DNA of 64,000 nucleotides from CAYVQZ01 sp964453435 (GTDB lineage Bacteria; Abyssobacteria; SURF-5): NCBI GenBank assembly GCA_964453435.1, contig CAYVQZ010000011.1, positions 1 to 64,000 on the forward strand. The letters run 5' to 3'. Both the position numbers and the translations under genes were made by a program. Below, piece by piece: positions 18,021 to 27,800 of the stretch; within the stretch, counting starts at the first letter, position 1, and each line of letters starts with the position of its first letter. The notes under the pieces are model-generated. The model ran no database searches, had not been told where the DNA came from, and saw only the letters and a program-made list of their open reading frames with translations.

Positions 18021-18141
18021 GATGCCGCTTCGCGCCATGCTGACGCCCGCCGCTGCAAGAAGTCCGCTCAGAGGGGAAAACCATGTTCCCGGGCGATAGA
18101 TAATACATGTATGCGAAAACAACGAATGGAGAAATCGGGTA

Positions 18142-20235
18142 ATGATTGAGAGAATTGAATTACAGTTAGGGCGAAACAAGCTCATAATGGAAACCGGTCA
18201 CATGGCCAAACAGGCCGACGGAGCGGCGTGTGTCTTCTATGGCGATACGGGAGTGCTGGTGACCGTCGTGGCGTCGTCGGATGTCCGCGAGGGGATCGAC
18301 TTCCTCCCGCTCACCGTCGATTATCGGGAGAAAACCTACGCCGCCGGAAAAATTCCGGGAGGCTTCTTCAAGCGAGAGGGGAGACCGTCCGAAAAGGAGA
18401 CGCTGACATCGAGGCTCATCGACCGGCCGTTGCGTCCCCTGTTTCCCGACGGACACATCAATGAGACACAAATAATGGCCACGGTCATATCGCACGACCA
18501 GGAAAACGACCCGGACGTTTTGTCAATCGTGGGGGCGTCGGCGGCGCTTGCGCTCTCCCGAATTCCCTTCACGAACTTTGTGGGCGCGGTGCGAGTCGGA
18601 AGGCTCAACGACGAATTCGTGGTGAATCCCACCTACAAGGACTTGGAGGAGAGCGATATCGATCTCGTGGTTGCCGGGACAAAGAGAGCGATTACCATGG
18701 TTGAGGGCGGCGGCAGGGAAATCGACGAGGAGACGATGATCGCTGCTCTTGAATTCGGCCACCAGATGCTGAAGGACACCATCTCGGCCCAAGAGGAGTT
18801 GGTGGCTCGCTGCGGCAAATTTAAGCTGCCCGCCCCCACAGTCAGCCTTGACGCCGACATCGTGTCGAAGGTTGAATCGTTCGCGAGCGCGAAATTGAGG
18901 GAGGTTCTTGTCATTGCGGATAAACTGAAGCGTCAGGAGACGACGCACTCCGTGTTCGAGGAAACCCTGCAGCAATTTCCCGATGCGGCCGACCCGGAAC
19001 TCGCGCAAATCAAGGCCGCTTTCAGAAATCTCGAAAAGAAACTGCTCCGCAACATGATATTGAAAGAGCAGTTGCGGGTTGACGGCAGAGGACCGAAAGC
19101 CATACGGCCCATAAGCTGCGAGATTGGGCTGTTGCCCCGCGTCCATGGTTCGTCTCTGTTCACGAGGGGTGAAACGCAGGCTCTTGTCGCCACAACGCTC
19201 GGGACATCGACCGATGAGCAGATTATGGACTCGCTGTTCGGCGAATACAAAAAGACATTCATGCTTCACTACAATTTCCCGCCGTTCAGCGTGGGCGAGG
19301 TCAAGCCGATCCGAGGTCCCGGCCGCCGGGAAATCGGGCACGGCGCTCTTGCCGAGCGTTCTCTCGACAGCATGATGCCCTCGTTCGAGGAGTTTCCTTA
19401 CACGTTGCGGGTCGTTTCCGACATCCTCGAATCGAACGGGTCATCTTCCATGGCCACGGTCTGCGGCGCCACCCTGTCACTCATGGACGCAGGAGTTCCC
19501 ATCAAGGAGCCCATCGCCGGTATCGCAATGGGACTCGTTCAAGAAGGCGAACAGACAGTTATCCTGAGCGATATTTTGGGGATCGAGGACCATCTCGGCG
19601 ACATGGACTTCAAAGTCGCCGGCAGCAAGAACGGCATCACCGGTTTCCAGCTCGACACAAAGACCGATGGACTGAACCTGCATGTTCTCGCTCAAGCTCT
19701 TGAGCAGGCGCGAGAGGGACGCCTCTTCATCCTGGAGAAGATGCTGGAAGCTATCGCGCGGCCGCGCGCGGAAATATCCAAACACGCTCCGAGAATCATT
19801 CACATGCGGATCGATCCCGAAAAGATACGGGATGTCATCGGTCCGGGCGGCCGCATTATTCGAGGCATTGTCAGCGACACCGGCGCCGAAATTAACGTTG
19901 AGGACGACGGCAGAGTGCTTATCGCTGCGGTCAACCCGGAGGCCGGAGAAAAAGCATACAATATGATTCGGTCCCTGGTCGAAGAAGTCGAAGTGGGCAA
20001 AATCTATACCGGCAAGGTGAAACGAGTCCTGAAGTTCGGCGCCTTCGTGGAAATATTGCCCGGCAAGGAAGGGCTTGTTCACATATCCGAATTGAGCGAC
20101 CACCGCGTGCGCCGGGTGGAAGATGTTCTCAACGAGGGTGACACGGTAACGGTGAAGTGCATCGAGATCGACCGGCAAAACCGTATCAACTTGAGCAAGC
20201 GGGCCGCAGACAAAGAGCTGGGCGTGGGAGCTTGA
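18142..20235 (+). CDS. pnp: polyribonucleotide nucleotidyltransferase (PNPase)
   Basis: A 697-residue 3'-5' phosphorolytic exoribonuclease. Two RNase PH-like domains (about 10-220 and 310-545) flank a helical domain; the second carries the active-site phrases FTRGETQAL, YNFPPFSVGE and GRREIGHGALAER. A KH domain (IRDVIGPGGRIIRGI, about 565) and a C-terminal S1 domain (GKVKRVLKFGAFVEILPGKE, about 625) complete the standard architecture. Located in the usual rpsO-pnp order. The M16 protease start follows within four bases of the stop. Confidence 0.97.
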   Translation: MIERIELQLGRNKLIMETGHMAKQADGAACVFYGDTGVLVTVVASSDVREGIDFLPLTVDYREKTYAAGKIPGGFFKREGRPSEKETLTSRLIDRPLRPLFPDGHINETQIMATVISHDQENDPDVLSIVGASAALALSRIPFTNFVGAVRVGRLNDEFVVNPTYKDLEESDIDLVVAGTKRAITMVEGGGREIDEETMIAALEFGHQMLKDTISAQEELVARCGKFKLPAPTVSLDADIVSKVESFASAKLREVLVIADKLKRQETTHSVFEETLQQFPDAADPELAQIKAAFRNLEKKLLRNMILKEQLRVDGRGPKAIRPISCEIGLLPRVHGSSLFTRGETQALVATTLGTSTDEQIMDSLFGEYKKTFMLHYNFPPFSVGEVKPIRGPGRREIGHGALAERSLDSMMPSFEEFPYTLRVVSDILESNGSSSMATVCGATLSLMDAGVPIKEPIAGIAMGLVQEGEQTVILSDILGIEDHLGDMDFKVAGSKNGITGFQLDTKTDGLNLHVLAQALEQAREGRLFILEKMLEAIARPRAEISKHAPRIIHMRIDPEKIRDVIGPGGRIIRGIVSDTGAEINVEDDGRVLIAAVNPEAGEKAYNMIRSLVEEVEVGKIYTGKVKRVLKFGAFVEILPGKEGLVHISELSDHRVRRVEDVLNEGDTVTVKCIEIDRQNRINLSKRAADKELGVGA

Positions 20236-20238
20236 GGC

Positions 20239-21477
20239 TTGCTGAGGCGATATCATCTGTCGAACGGAATCCGGGTAGTAACAGAGCTCATTCCTCATTT
20301 TCGGTCTGCGACCATCGGAGTCTGGATTCGAGCGGGCTCTGTCAACGAAACCCGTGATATCAATGGCGTTTCTCATCTCCTCGAGCATCTGTTCTTTAAG
20401 GGGACGAAAACACGGACCGCCCGCCAGATTATGGAGTCCTTCGAGGGCCTCGGAGGCTCCGCCAACGCTTTTACCAGTCGTGAGTATACCTGCCTGTACA
20501 GCAGGATACTCGATACCCATGTCGACACTGCAGTCGAGATATTGGCCGATATCCTTCTCAACTCGGTGTTCCGCGACCTTGAGAAGGAAAAAGCCGTTGT
20601 TGCCGAGGAAATTCAGTCCTATATCGACACTCCGGAAGACCACGTGCTGGATTTGCTCTACGCAAACTTGTGGCGAGGGCATCCGCTCGGCTTCTCGATT
20701 ACCGGCTCGAAGCGCGCGCTCGCGAGGCTCAACCGCAAGGTTGTCCGCAATTACTATCGCACGTGGTATGTCCCTTCGAACATACTTGTCGCAATCGCGG
20801 GCAACTTCGATAGTCCATACCTCCGTAAAGTTTGCGAGAAACATTTTGGAGTTCTCGATGGCTCCGATAACAGACACGCTTACAACCCCCCGAAAGTCCG
20901 CGCCGCAAAAAGGATATACAATCGAAAGATCGGTCAGGTTCACTTCAGCCTCGCATTGCCCGGTGTCTCCGCCCACGACGAAAGACGCTTTGCCTTCAAT
21001 CTCCTCGCCAACATCCTCGGCGGTTCCTCTATCTCGCGCCTCTATCAGCGAGTGCGCGAAGACGAGGGACTGGCTTATCAGATTAACGCGTTCGTAAGTT
21101 CGTTGGAAAATGCCGGTTTGATAGGGGTTTACGCCGCGCTCAATCCACGGCAGACCCAGAGAGCGATGGACATTGTTCTGGAGGAGATGGCGCTGCTCAA
21201 GAAAAAAGAGGTTCCGGATGACGAACTCGGGGGCGCGAAGGAACAGCTCAAAGGCAATATCGTGTTGTCGCTGGAGAGCACATCCGGGCGGATGATGAGG
21301 TTGGCCCGGTCGGTACTCTCACTGAACCGGGTGGAAAGTCTCCAGACCATCATGAACAAGATCGACAAAGTCACGGCGGAACAGATCAGGGAACTCGCCT
21401 GTCAATTATTTCGCGACGAAGCGCTCAACGTCGTGGCGCTCGGCCCGCTCAAAGAATTGGAGATTCGAAGTATCTGA
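20239..21477 (+). CDS. M16 family zinc protease
   Basis: A 412-residue pitrilysin/mitochondrial-processing-peptidase-like protein. The inverted zinc motif HLLEH (about residues 48-52) and the downstream glutamate in EEIQSYIDTPEDHV are intact, so it should be catalytically active. The C-terminal half holds the second M16 lobe. It begins with TTG 20239, three bases after the pnp stop, so translation is coupled; PNPase followed by an M16 protease is common in several phyla. Substrates are unknown; there is no signal peptide, suggesting cytoplasmic peptide turnover. Confidence 0.9.
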   Translation: MLRRYHLSNGIRVVTELIPHFRSATIGVWIRAGSVNETRDINGVSHLLEHLFFKGTKTRTARQIMESFEGLGGSANAFTSREYTCLYSRILDTHVDTAVEILADILLNSVFRDLEKEKAVVAEEIQSYIDTPEDHVLDLLYANLWRGHPLGFSITGSKRALARLNRKVVRNYYRTWYVPSNILVAIAGNFDSPYLRKVCEKHFGVLDGSDNRHAYNPPKVRAAKRIYNRKIGQVHFSLALPGVSAHDERRFAFNLLANILGGSSISRLYQRVREDEGLAYQINAFVSSLENAGLIGVYAALNPRQTQRAMDIVLEEMALLKKKEVPDDELGGAKEQLKGNIVLSLESTSGRMMRLARSVLSLNRVESLQTIMNKIDKVTAEQIRELACQLFRDEALNVVALGPLKELEIRSI

Positions 21478-21589
21478 AATTCCAGCGGGTTATGTGACGG
21501 CTTTGCACTCTGCAGCGCAACCGAACCTTTACGCATGTTCGAATTGGCTGGTATAAATTTGAATCAGGCCTAATTCGCCGAATGCGGTC

Positions 21590-21905
21590 AGTCCCGGGCG
21601 ACGTCTCCGGTTGCTGATTTGCCATGCGGACAGGCTCACAGTGACTGTGCCCGACAATTTGCTGAGGTGTGCTTCGGGGGCAGTCCCGATTCTGCGGCGC
21701 TTCGTGCCCGTAAATCCGGGACAGTCCCTTGCGCTTGGCAATCGAGGGACGGATTCGCAGCCCGCCAATCTATCCCGCCTTTGTCAGGCGAGGCGTGTGA
21801 CCCGCTCAGCGATGAAATAAGGGGGATTCCGTAATTGGGTACAGCCCCCTCCGCTCGCGTTTTGGCAGAAAATTCGATTGTCGGGCAGGCTCACAGAACC
21901 TTCCA
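21590..21905 (+). repeat. mosaic intergenic repeat, copy 5
   Basis: Includes GCAGTCCCGATTCTGCGGCG, CTTCGTGCCCGTAAATCCGG, GGATTCCGTAATTGGGTACA (21824-21843) and AATTCGATTGTCGGGCAGGC. It lies between the M16 protease and dut; the preceding 110 bases hold nothing I can call. Confidence 0.8.
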
Positions 21906-21938
21906 GCGCAGCCGGGTGTCTTGTTTCAAATCATCGAG

Positions 21939-22382
21939 ATGATTATTGTTAAGATAAAGAGGCTTCCCAACAACCCGGACTTGCCTCTTCCCAGAAAAAT
22001 GAGCCAACACAGCGCGGGCTTCGATTTGACAGCCGCGGTGGAAAGTCCTGTGACAATTGAACCGGCGATGACCGCACTTGTCCCAATCGGCGTCGCGCTG
22101 AGCATACCACAGGGCTACGAGGGTCAGGTCAGACCGAGGAGCGGACTCGCTGTCAATTATGGGTTGACAATTCTCAACGCGCCCGGCACAATCGATTCGG
22201 ATTATCGGGGGGAACTGAAGGTCGCCCTTATAAACCTGGGTTCGGGCCCCTTCACCATACGGCGGGGAGATCGGGTCGCCCAACTCGTAATTGCCCCCGT
22301 CGCTCCCGTCGCACTGGAAGAGACCGTTGACCTCGACCCGACGTCCCGTGGCGAGGGCGGATTCGGCCACACAGGTGTGTGA
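21939..22382 (+). CDS. dut: deoxyuridine 5'-triphosphate nucleotidohydrolase (dUTPase)
   Basis: A homotrimeric-type dUTPase of 147 residues from ATG 21939 (an upstream TTG 21921 would add six). It hydrolyses dUTP to dUMP, limiting uracil in DNA and feeding dTMP synthesis. All five family motifs are visible: HSAGFDLTA, VRPRSGLA, NAPGTIDSDYRGELKV, RGDRVAQLVI and the C-terminal arm GEGGFGHTG. Length is typical. It stands between repeat copy 5 and the ftsK promoter. Confidence 0.94.
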   Translation: MIIVKIKRLPNNPDLPLPRKMSQHSAGFDLTAAVESPVTIEPAMTALVPIGVALSIPQGYEGQVRPRSGLAVNYGLTILNAPGTIDSDYRGELKVALINLGSGPFTIRRGDRVAQLVIAPVAPVALEETVDLDPTSRGEGGFGHTGV

Positions 22383-22511
22383 ATTCTCGTTTCTTTGCGA
22401 TAGGGAGATTGGGCGCTGTGAATCCCTTTCGCGATTCGCTGGCTCGTTCACCGAAGGCACGCTCGATTCCTTCTATCACCGCAAGATATCGATGTTTCTG
22501 CCCATAATGAT

Positions 22512-22541
22512 TTGACACAACTCAGTATCTTGTGTTATGAT
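22512..22541 (+). promoter_or_regulatory. probable sigma-70 promoter of ftsK
   Basis: TTGACA at 22512-22517, 18-base spacer, TATGAT at 22536-22541, about 25 bases before the first in-frame ATG of ftsK. Confidence 0.65.
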
Positions 22542-22567
22542 TTGCACAAAATGGCATGTAGATTAGA

Positions 22568-24886
22568 ATGGTGAGATGTGCCCAAATGTCTAAATCGGCC
22601 AAGTTGAAATTGAATAAGAGAAACGAAATAATCGGGTTCTTGCTTCTGAGTTTGGCGGCCGTCATTTTTCTCAGCGCTGTCTCGTACAATTCTCACGACA
22701 CGCCGTGGCACACCTCCAGTCCGAATCATCCGAAGGCCAACCTTGCCGGCTCCGTTGGAGCGTATCTGGCCGAAGTGTTGATTTTCTCCGTTGGGATGGG
22801 CGCCTACCTGCTTCCGCTCGTGCTTCTCATTTGGGCATGGCGGGTGTTCTGGGGAAACATGGGTAAAGATATCTACCTCAAGGTCGTTGGCCTCGTCCTC
22901 TTGACGCTCATGGTCGGCGCGGTTGCCGATATGTTTGACCTCGCGGTTGGAGGCAGCGGTTTCCGGGCGAGCGGCGTTGCCGGTCCCTTCATCGCCGACA
23001 TGCTGGCCGCTCCCTTTGGCACAATCGGCGCGCGACTTGTCGCGCTCACGTTCCTAATCATCTCGATATTGCTTACCACCGATTTTCTCTTTTTTTCCTT
23101 CCTAATAACGGCAGGAATGGTTCTTGGCAGGGCAGGCATGCGGGTGGGCCGTTTTGCGCACGAGAGCACGAAGGGCGCATACGAGTTGCCGGGAGGGCTG
23201 TCGATTGCGCCGAAGAAGAGGCCGTTGAAGGTATCTCTCAAAGAGCAGACGCAGTGGGAGGAAGGAATGCCTCCGGCGGATCAAGAAAGCGCGCATGCGC
23301 GAAACGAGGAGGCAAAGTCAACCCTCCTTTCGAAGATGAGAAAGAAAAAACCGCTGATAAAAGAGCCGCCGCGGACTCGGCAAGTTCGAGAGCCTGCGAG
23401 ACGAGCAAATGGTGAATTTGAATTGCCGCCCATTTCATTATTGGATATGCCTCAACGCAAGAACGAGCGGGATCAAAGGCAGGCGCTCGGCGAAATGTCC
23501 GAGTTGCTGGAGTCAACCCTTTCAACGTTTGGAATCGAGGCGCAGGTTGTTGAAATATCGCGGGGCCCCGCCGTCACTCGTTTCGAACTGAAGTTGGCCC
23601 CCGGCATAAAGGTGAATAAGATTCTTGCTCTCTCGGACGACCTGGCCTTGGCGCTCGAGGCCTATCGGGTGCGCATCGAAGCGCCGATACCGGGCAAAGC
23701 GGCCGTGGGTATCGAAGTTCCCAATAAAGTGCGCGAGGATGTGTGCCTTCGGGAAGTAATAGATTCAGAGCAGTTTCACGGTTCCCGTTCCAAGCTCACC
23801 ATCGCGCTCGGCAAAACCATTACGGGCGACCCGCTCGTAGCCGACCTGGGCGGCATGCCGCACTTGCTCATCGCCGGCGCCACCGGCGCCGGCAAGACGG
23901 TGTGCGTAAACTCCCTCATCGCGAGCATCCTTTACAATTGCACGCCCGAGGAAGTTCGGTTCATGATGATCGACCCGAAGGTGGTCGAGTTGAGCCCGTA
24001 CAACGGCATTCCGCACCTGTTGTGGCCGGTCATTACCGATCCAAAAGAGACCGGAAAGTACCTGCATTGGCTTGTCAGCGAAATGGAAGAGCGCTACAAG
24101 GTTCTCGCTCGCGCCGGAGCGCGCAACATCGAATCGTACAATCAGAAGGTTGCGGAGGGAATGCCCGTCAGGCCCGGAGTCCAGGAGGACCTCTTTGACG
24201 AGATTCCGCAATCCCTTCCGTATATCGTGACGATAATCGACGAGCTGGCCGATCTTATGATGGTGGCCTCCATAGAGGTCGAGGACGCGATCATGAGGTT
24301 AGCCCAGTTGGCTCGGGCGGTTGGCATCCATCTCGTCCTCGCGACCCAAAGGCCGTCGGTTGACGTAATAACGGGTGTCATCAAAGCAAATTTTCCCGCT
24401 CGTATATCCTTTCAGGTCTCCTCGCGGGTCGATTCTCGCACCGTCCTTGACATGAACGGCGCTGAGAAACTCATCGGGAAAGGGGACTTGCTCTATCTGC
24501 CCGCGGGCTTGGCGAAGCCCATACGAGCGCAGGGGGCGTACGTGACGGATCAGGAAATAAGCCGGATTGTGGAATTCCTGACTGCCCAGCGTGGGGCCGA
24601 ATATCTGGACCCCGAGCGAGAGGCCTTGAACGAGGTCCCGAGTCACTCGAAAGAAGCCGGAGACAACCATGACGACCCGCTTTACGAAGATGCGGTCCGG
24701 CTTGTCCTCAGTACGCAGCAAGCATCGATTTCCATGATCCAGAGACGGCTCCGCGTCGGATATGCCAGGGCCGCCAGGCTCATCGACATGATGGAGCTCG
24801 ATGGAATAGTAGGCCCTTCGCAAGGTAGTCAAGCCAGGGAAATACTCGTCGGCCAGGATTACCTCCGCACGATGGATACACGGTAG
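22568..24886 (+). CDS. ftsK: DNA translocase FtsK/SpoIIIE
   Basis: A 772-residue septal DNA pump that clears chromosome termini at division. Four membrane helices span about residues 18-185, followed by a short charged linker, then the alpha/beta RecA-like motor with Walker A GATGAGKTVCVN (about 436) and Walker B-type IVTIIDELADLMM. The C-terminal gamma winged helix (about 700-765, SISMIQRRLRVGYARAARLID), which reads polar DNA signals, is present. The linker is much shorter than in E. coli FtsK, as in SpoIIIE/SftA-like forms. ATG 22568 is used; ATG 22586 is also possible. Confidence 0.95.
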   Translation: MVRCAQMSKSAKLKLNKRNEIIGFLLLSLAAVIFLSAVSYNSHDTPWHTSSPNHPKANLAGSVGAYLAEVLIFSVGMGAYLLPLVLLIWAWRVFWGNMGKDIYLKVVGLVLLTLMVGAVADMFDLAVGGSGFRASGVAGPFIADMLAAPFGTIGARLVALTFLIISILLTTDFLFFSFLITAGMVLGRAGMRVGRFAHESTKGAYELPGGLSIAPKKRPLKVSLKEQTQWEEGMPPADQESAHARNEEAKSTLLSKMRKKKPLIKEPPRTRQVREPARRANGEFELPPISLLDMPQRKNERDQRQALGEMSELLESTLSTFGIEAQVVEISRGPAVTRFELKLAPGIKVNKILALSDDLALALEAYRVRIEAPIPGKAAVGIEVPNKVREDVCLREVIDSEQFHGSRSKLTIALGKTITGDPLVADLGGMPHLLIAGATGAGKTVCVNSLIASILYNCTPEEVRFMMIDPKVVELSPYNGIPHLLWPVITDPKETGKYLHWLVSEMEERYKVLARAGARNIESYNQKVAEGMPVRPGVQEDLFDEIPQSLPYIVTIIDELADLMMVASIEVEDAIMRLAQLARAVGIHLVLATQRPSVDVITGVIKANFPARISFQVSSRVDSRTVLDMNGAEKLIGKGDLLYLPAGLAKPIRAQGAYVTDQEISRIVEFLTAQRGAEYLDPEREALNEVPSHSKEAGDNHDDPLYEDAVRLVLSTQQASISMIQRRLRVGYARAARLIDMMELDGIVGPSQGSQAREILVGQDYLRTMDTR

Positions 24887-25339
24887 CGCTCCTCCGAGTG
24901 TGTCTCCTTCATTAAAACTCAAGTCATTCATTGCCTTACGTCGGTTACGGATGGCCGTTGTTCCCCCTGCCCCGGGGCAGGACTTTCGTTTCTGGCGCCC
25001 GTGTTTCCCAAAAGTATCGTGCGCCGGCTCCAAAATTTCTATTGAATTATTTTCTGATGGCCGTTATATTTGTAACAGGGAAGGAATCCATGGGGCCTGT
25101 TGCGGGCAATAGTTTTCCAAGCCCTGAATGTGTCCGGTGATTCCATGTCGGCCATGAGTCCAGTGGCCGAAGGCGTGCGAGAGTTTTCGGCAGACGGATG
25201 GCCGCGGCCGAATTGTGCGGTGATGAGTTATCAGACACGTTCAAAGTGCAAACAGTATACGGTAAGCGGGTTGAACATCCCGTTGCGTGTCGTTTCAATA
25301 AGACGGTTTTGCCAGCCCTCTCAAGTGAGTTGATACATC
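24887..25339 (+). other. intergenic region with rimO promoter, no supported gene
   Basis: A 453-base gap. A well-formed promoter, TTGAAT (25042-25047), 17-base spacer, TATATT (25065-25070), faces rimO and would give a leader of about 260 bases. A 16-codon frame (ATG 25090) inside that leader has no clear meaning. No repeat block of the mosaic family is present. Confidence 0.5.
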
Positions 25340-26674
25340 TTGTCCCAAAGAATTTGGATCGAAAGTCTGGGATGCGCAAAGAACCAGGTGGATTCGGAAG
25401 TCATGCTCGGCTTTCTGACCAGGAACGGCTTTGGCGTCGCCGACGAAGCGGAGTCCGCCGACCTGATAATTGTCAATACGTGCGGTTTTATCGAACCCGC
25501 CATAGAAGAGTCCATTGAAGCTATCCTTGACATGGGAAACCTCAAAAAGGAAGGCGCCAAGGGATTGATCGTCACCGGCTGTCTTTATCAGCGGTATGGG
25601 AAGAGACTGCGCGAAGAGCTGCCCGAGGTCGACGCGTTTGTTGGATGCGGCGAACTTGAGAAAATCGTTGAGGCCTGTCAGAGTGTTCTGCGGGGCGTCC
25701 GATTCGCCGCCGTCAATGTGCCTGAGTACCTGTATGATCATAATACCCCGCGAGTGCTCGTCGGCAGGCCGAATTCGGTCTACGTAAAAATTGCCGAGGG
25801 ATGCGACAATCGATGCAGCTATTGCACCATCCCGAAAATTCGTGGCCGCTATCGGAGCCGTTCGCCCGAATCGGTGGTGAAAGAGGTCAGGCGTCTCGTA
25901 AGACGCGGGGCCAAGGAAATCAATCTCATCGCGCAGGATTCCACATATTTCGGCGCTCCGGAAACCGGGGAAGAGCGCATCACCCATCTGTTGCGAGAGC
26001 TTGACCGGATTCGAGGAAAGAAATGGCTGCGTCTTTTATATGCGCATCCGGCGCGCATCACGACCGCGGTGGCGCGCGCCATCGATGATTCTCGTTCCAT
26101 TTGTCACTATCTCGATATGCCCGTGCAGCATGTATGCGACGATATCCTCAGAGCCATGCGACGGAAGGGGTCGTCGGACGCCATCCGAAGGGCCGTCGCC
26201 ATCGTGCGCGAGGAGATTCCCGACCTTTCACTCCGGACAACTCTTATGGTAGGATTTCCGGGGGAAACCGATAAGCATTTCGAGAAACTTTTGAATTTTG
26301 TTCGGGAGGCGAAATTCGATAAACTCGGCGTCTTTAAGTACTCACGGGAATCCGGAACCGACGCAGCTCGTCTCAGCAGGCAGGTGCCCGAGAAAATAAA
26401 GCAGGAGAGATACGATGTCTTGATGCGCGAACAGGTCTTCATTTCGCACAGCATCAATCGTTCTCTGATAGGACGCACCTTGGAAGCGTTTGTCGAAGGC
26501 ACAGACGATTCGGCGCCGAAACGCTTTGTGGGACGAACCTACCGGGATGGCCCTGATACCGATGGCGTGGTTCGAATACGGTGCGACACGGGGACCGACG
26601 CCCCCGTTGGAGAATTTGTTCAAGTCGAAATAACCAAAGCAGATGATTATGACCTGGAGGGCAGGTTATTATGA
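25340..26674 (+). CDS. rimO: ribosomal protein S12 methylthiotransferase RimO
   Basis: A 444-residue radical SAM enzyme that adds a methylthio group to an aspartate of ribosomal protein S12. The N-terminal MTTase domain has its three cluster cysteines (SLGCAKNQVDSE, NTCGFI, TGCLYQR). The radical SAM motif EGCDNRCSYCTIP lies at about 153-165, and a TRAM domain ends the protein. SLGCAKN with VDSE is typical of RimO rather than MiaB. It starts at TTG 25340 with no strong ribosome binding site, and its stop overlaps the pgsA start (ATGA), so it heads an operon with pgsA, pgpA, pncC and perhaps dnaE. Confidence 0.94.
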   Translation: MSQRIWIESLGCAKNQVDSEVMLGFLTRNGFGVADEAESADLIIVNTCGFIEPAIEESIEAILDMGNLKKEGAKGLIVTGCLYQRYGKRLREELPEVDAFVGCGELEKIVEACQSVLRGVRFAAVNVPEYLYDHNTPRVLVGRPNSVYVKIAEGCDNRCSYCTIPKIRGRYRSRSPESVVKEVRRLVRRGAKEINLIAQDSTYFGAPETGEERITHLLRELDRIRGKKWLRLLYAHPARITTAVARAIDDSRSICHYLDMPVQHVCDDILRAMRRKGSSDAIRRAVAIVREEIPDLSLRTTLMVGFPGETDKHFEKLLNFVREAKFDKLGVFKYSRESGTDAARLSRQVPEKIKQERYDVLMREQVFISHSINRSLIGRTLEAFVEGTDDSAPKRFVGRTYRDGPDTDGVVRIRCDTGTDAPVGEFVQVEITKADDYDLEGRLL

Positions 26675-27285
26675 GTTCCATAAATCTTCCGAATAAGCTC
26701 ACGCTGATCCGGGTCGGGCTTGTCCCGTTGTTCCTTTTATTCCTTTCGATTGACAGCATCTATTCGCATTCGCTCGCGCTGATAACCTTTGTGGTGGCTG
26801 CGATTACCGATTATTATGACGGAAAAATTGCGCGGGCCCGCTCACTGGAAACCGATTTCGGCCGCCTGATGGACCCCCTCGCCGACAAGATACTCATCTC
26901 TGCGGCATTCATATATTTCGTTGGTTCATACCCGCACATTCCGGCTTGGATCGTAACGATCATCATTGCGCGCGAGTTCGCCGTTTCCGGCATTCGGATG
27001 CTCGCGGCGACCAAAGGCAAGGTGGTTGCGGCAGACAAAGCCGGGAAGCTGAAAACAATAAGCCAATTGACAGTGATTATTGCAATCTTAAATGTAATCG
27101 TGTACAAAAAGCTGCTCGTTTCGATTGTCCCGTTCTGGGCCACGATAGAGGTGTGGGCAAAAGTGGGTATCGACATTCTCGTCATGGTTACCCTCATCAT
27201 GACGGTTTTTTCCGGCTACAACTACCTGCGCGTCAACAGAGACCTGTTTTGGGAGTCTCTGAAGGCGCCCGCAACAGCCGCCTAG
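26671..27285 (+). CDS. pgsA: CDP-diacylglycerol--glycerol-3-phosphate 3-phosphatidyltransferase
   Basis: A 204-residue inner membrane enzyme making phosphatidylglycerol phosphate, the first committed step to acidic phospholipids. The CDP-alcohol phosphatidyltransferase signature DG(x2)AR(x8)G(x3)D(x3)D is complete in the stretch starting DYYDGKIARAR and ending MDPLAD. Several hydrophobic helices surround it. It overlaps rimO by four bases and is followed 17 bases later by pgpA, which carries out the next step. Confidence 0.95.
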   Translation: MSSINLPNKLTLIRVGLVPLFLLFLSIDSIYSHSLALITFVVAAITDYYDGKIARARSLETDFGRLMDPLADKILISAAFIYFVGSYPHIPAWIVTIIIAREFAVSGIRMLAATKGKVVAADKAGKLKTISQLTVIIAILNVIVYKKLLVSIVPFWATIEVWAKVGIDILVMVTLIMTVFSGYNYLRVNRDLFWESLKAPATAA

Positions 27286-27302
27286 CGACCAGTCGACATT
27301 CC

Positions 27303-27800
27303 ATGGGCGAAAAACATTCAGCGGAAGGGGCGCGCCGATGGACGGACACGGTGGTGGTGGGCTTTGTATCGGTCTGCTACTTGGGCTATGCACCGGTTGC
27401 TTCCGGAACCTTTGGCAGCATGCCGGGCGTGCTCGTCGCATGGTGGCTCAACAAACAACCGGTTGCGCTCACGCTGCTGGCGATTGTCCTGTTCGGTGTC
27501 GGCGTGGCGGCTTCGACCCGAGCCGAGTCGATATTCGTGCAGCATGACCCTTCGCGGGTGACCATAGACGAGTTTGTGGGCATGCTCGTCGCCTTCATTG
27601 GGCTTCCCATGACGTGGACATCGGTCGTTCTCGTGTTCGTGTTTTACCGGATACTCGATGTCGTGAAACCGTTTCCGGCGCGGCAGTGCGAGAAAATCGG
27701 AGGGGGGTTGGGCATCATGGCCGACGACGTGGTTGCAGGGATATACGCAAACCTGGCATGCCGAGTTCTCATGGCCTTTATCGGAGACGCCGCTCTATGA
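27303..27800 (+). CDS. pgpA: phosphatidylglycerophosphatase A
   Basis: A 165-residue membrane phosphatase removing the terminal phosphate from phosphatidylglycerol phosphate. Family hallmarks are ASGTFGSMPG near the N-terminus, TIDEFVGML with the acidic pair, RILDVVKPFP and ADDVVAGIYANL. Start ATG 27303 gives typical length. It lies directly after pgsA and overlaps pncC by four bases, so the two phosphatidylglycerol steps are encoded together. Confidence 0.94.
   Translation: MGEKHSAEGARRWTDTVVVGFVSVCYLGYAPVASGTFGSMPGVLVAWWLNKQPVALTLLAIVLFGVGVAASTRAESIFVQHDPSRVTIDEFVGMLVAFIGLPMTWTSVVLVFVFYRILDVVKPFPARQCEKIGGGLGIMADDVVAGIYANLACRVLMAFIGDAAL

Noticed and set aside
18523..20976. Long minus-strand frames antisense to pnp and the M16 protease
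   Set aside because: They mirror well-conserved plus-strand genes in the GC-rich third-position pattern, lack ribosome binding sites and resemble no family.
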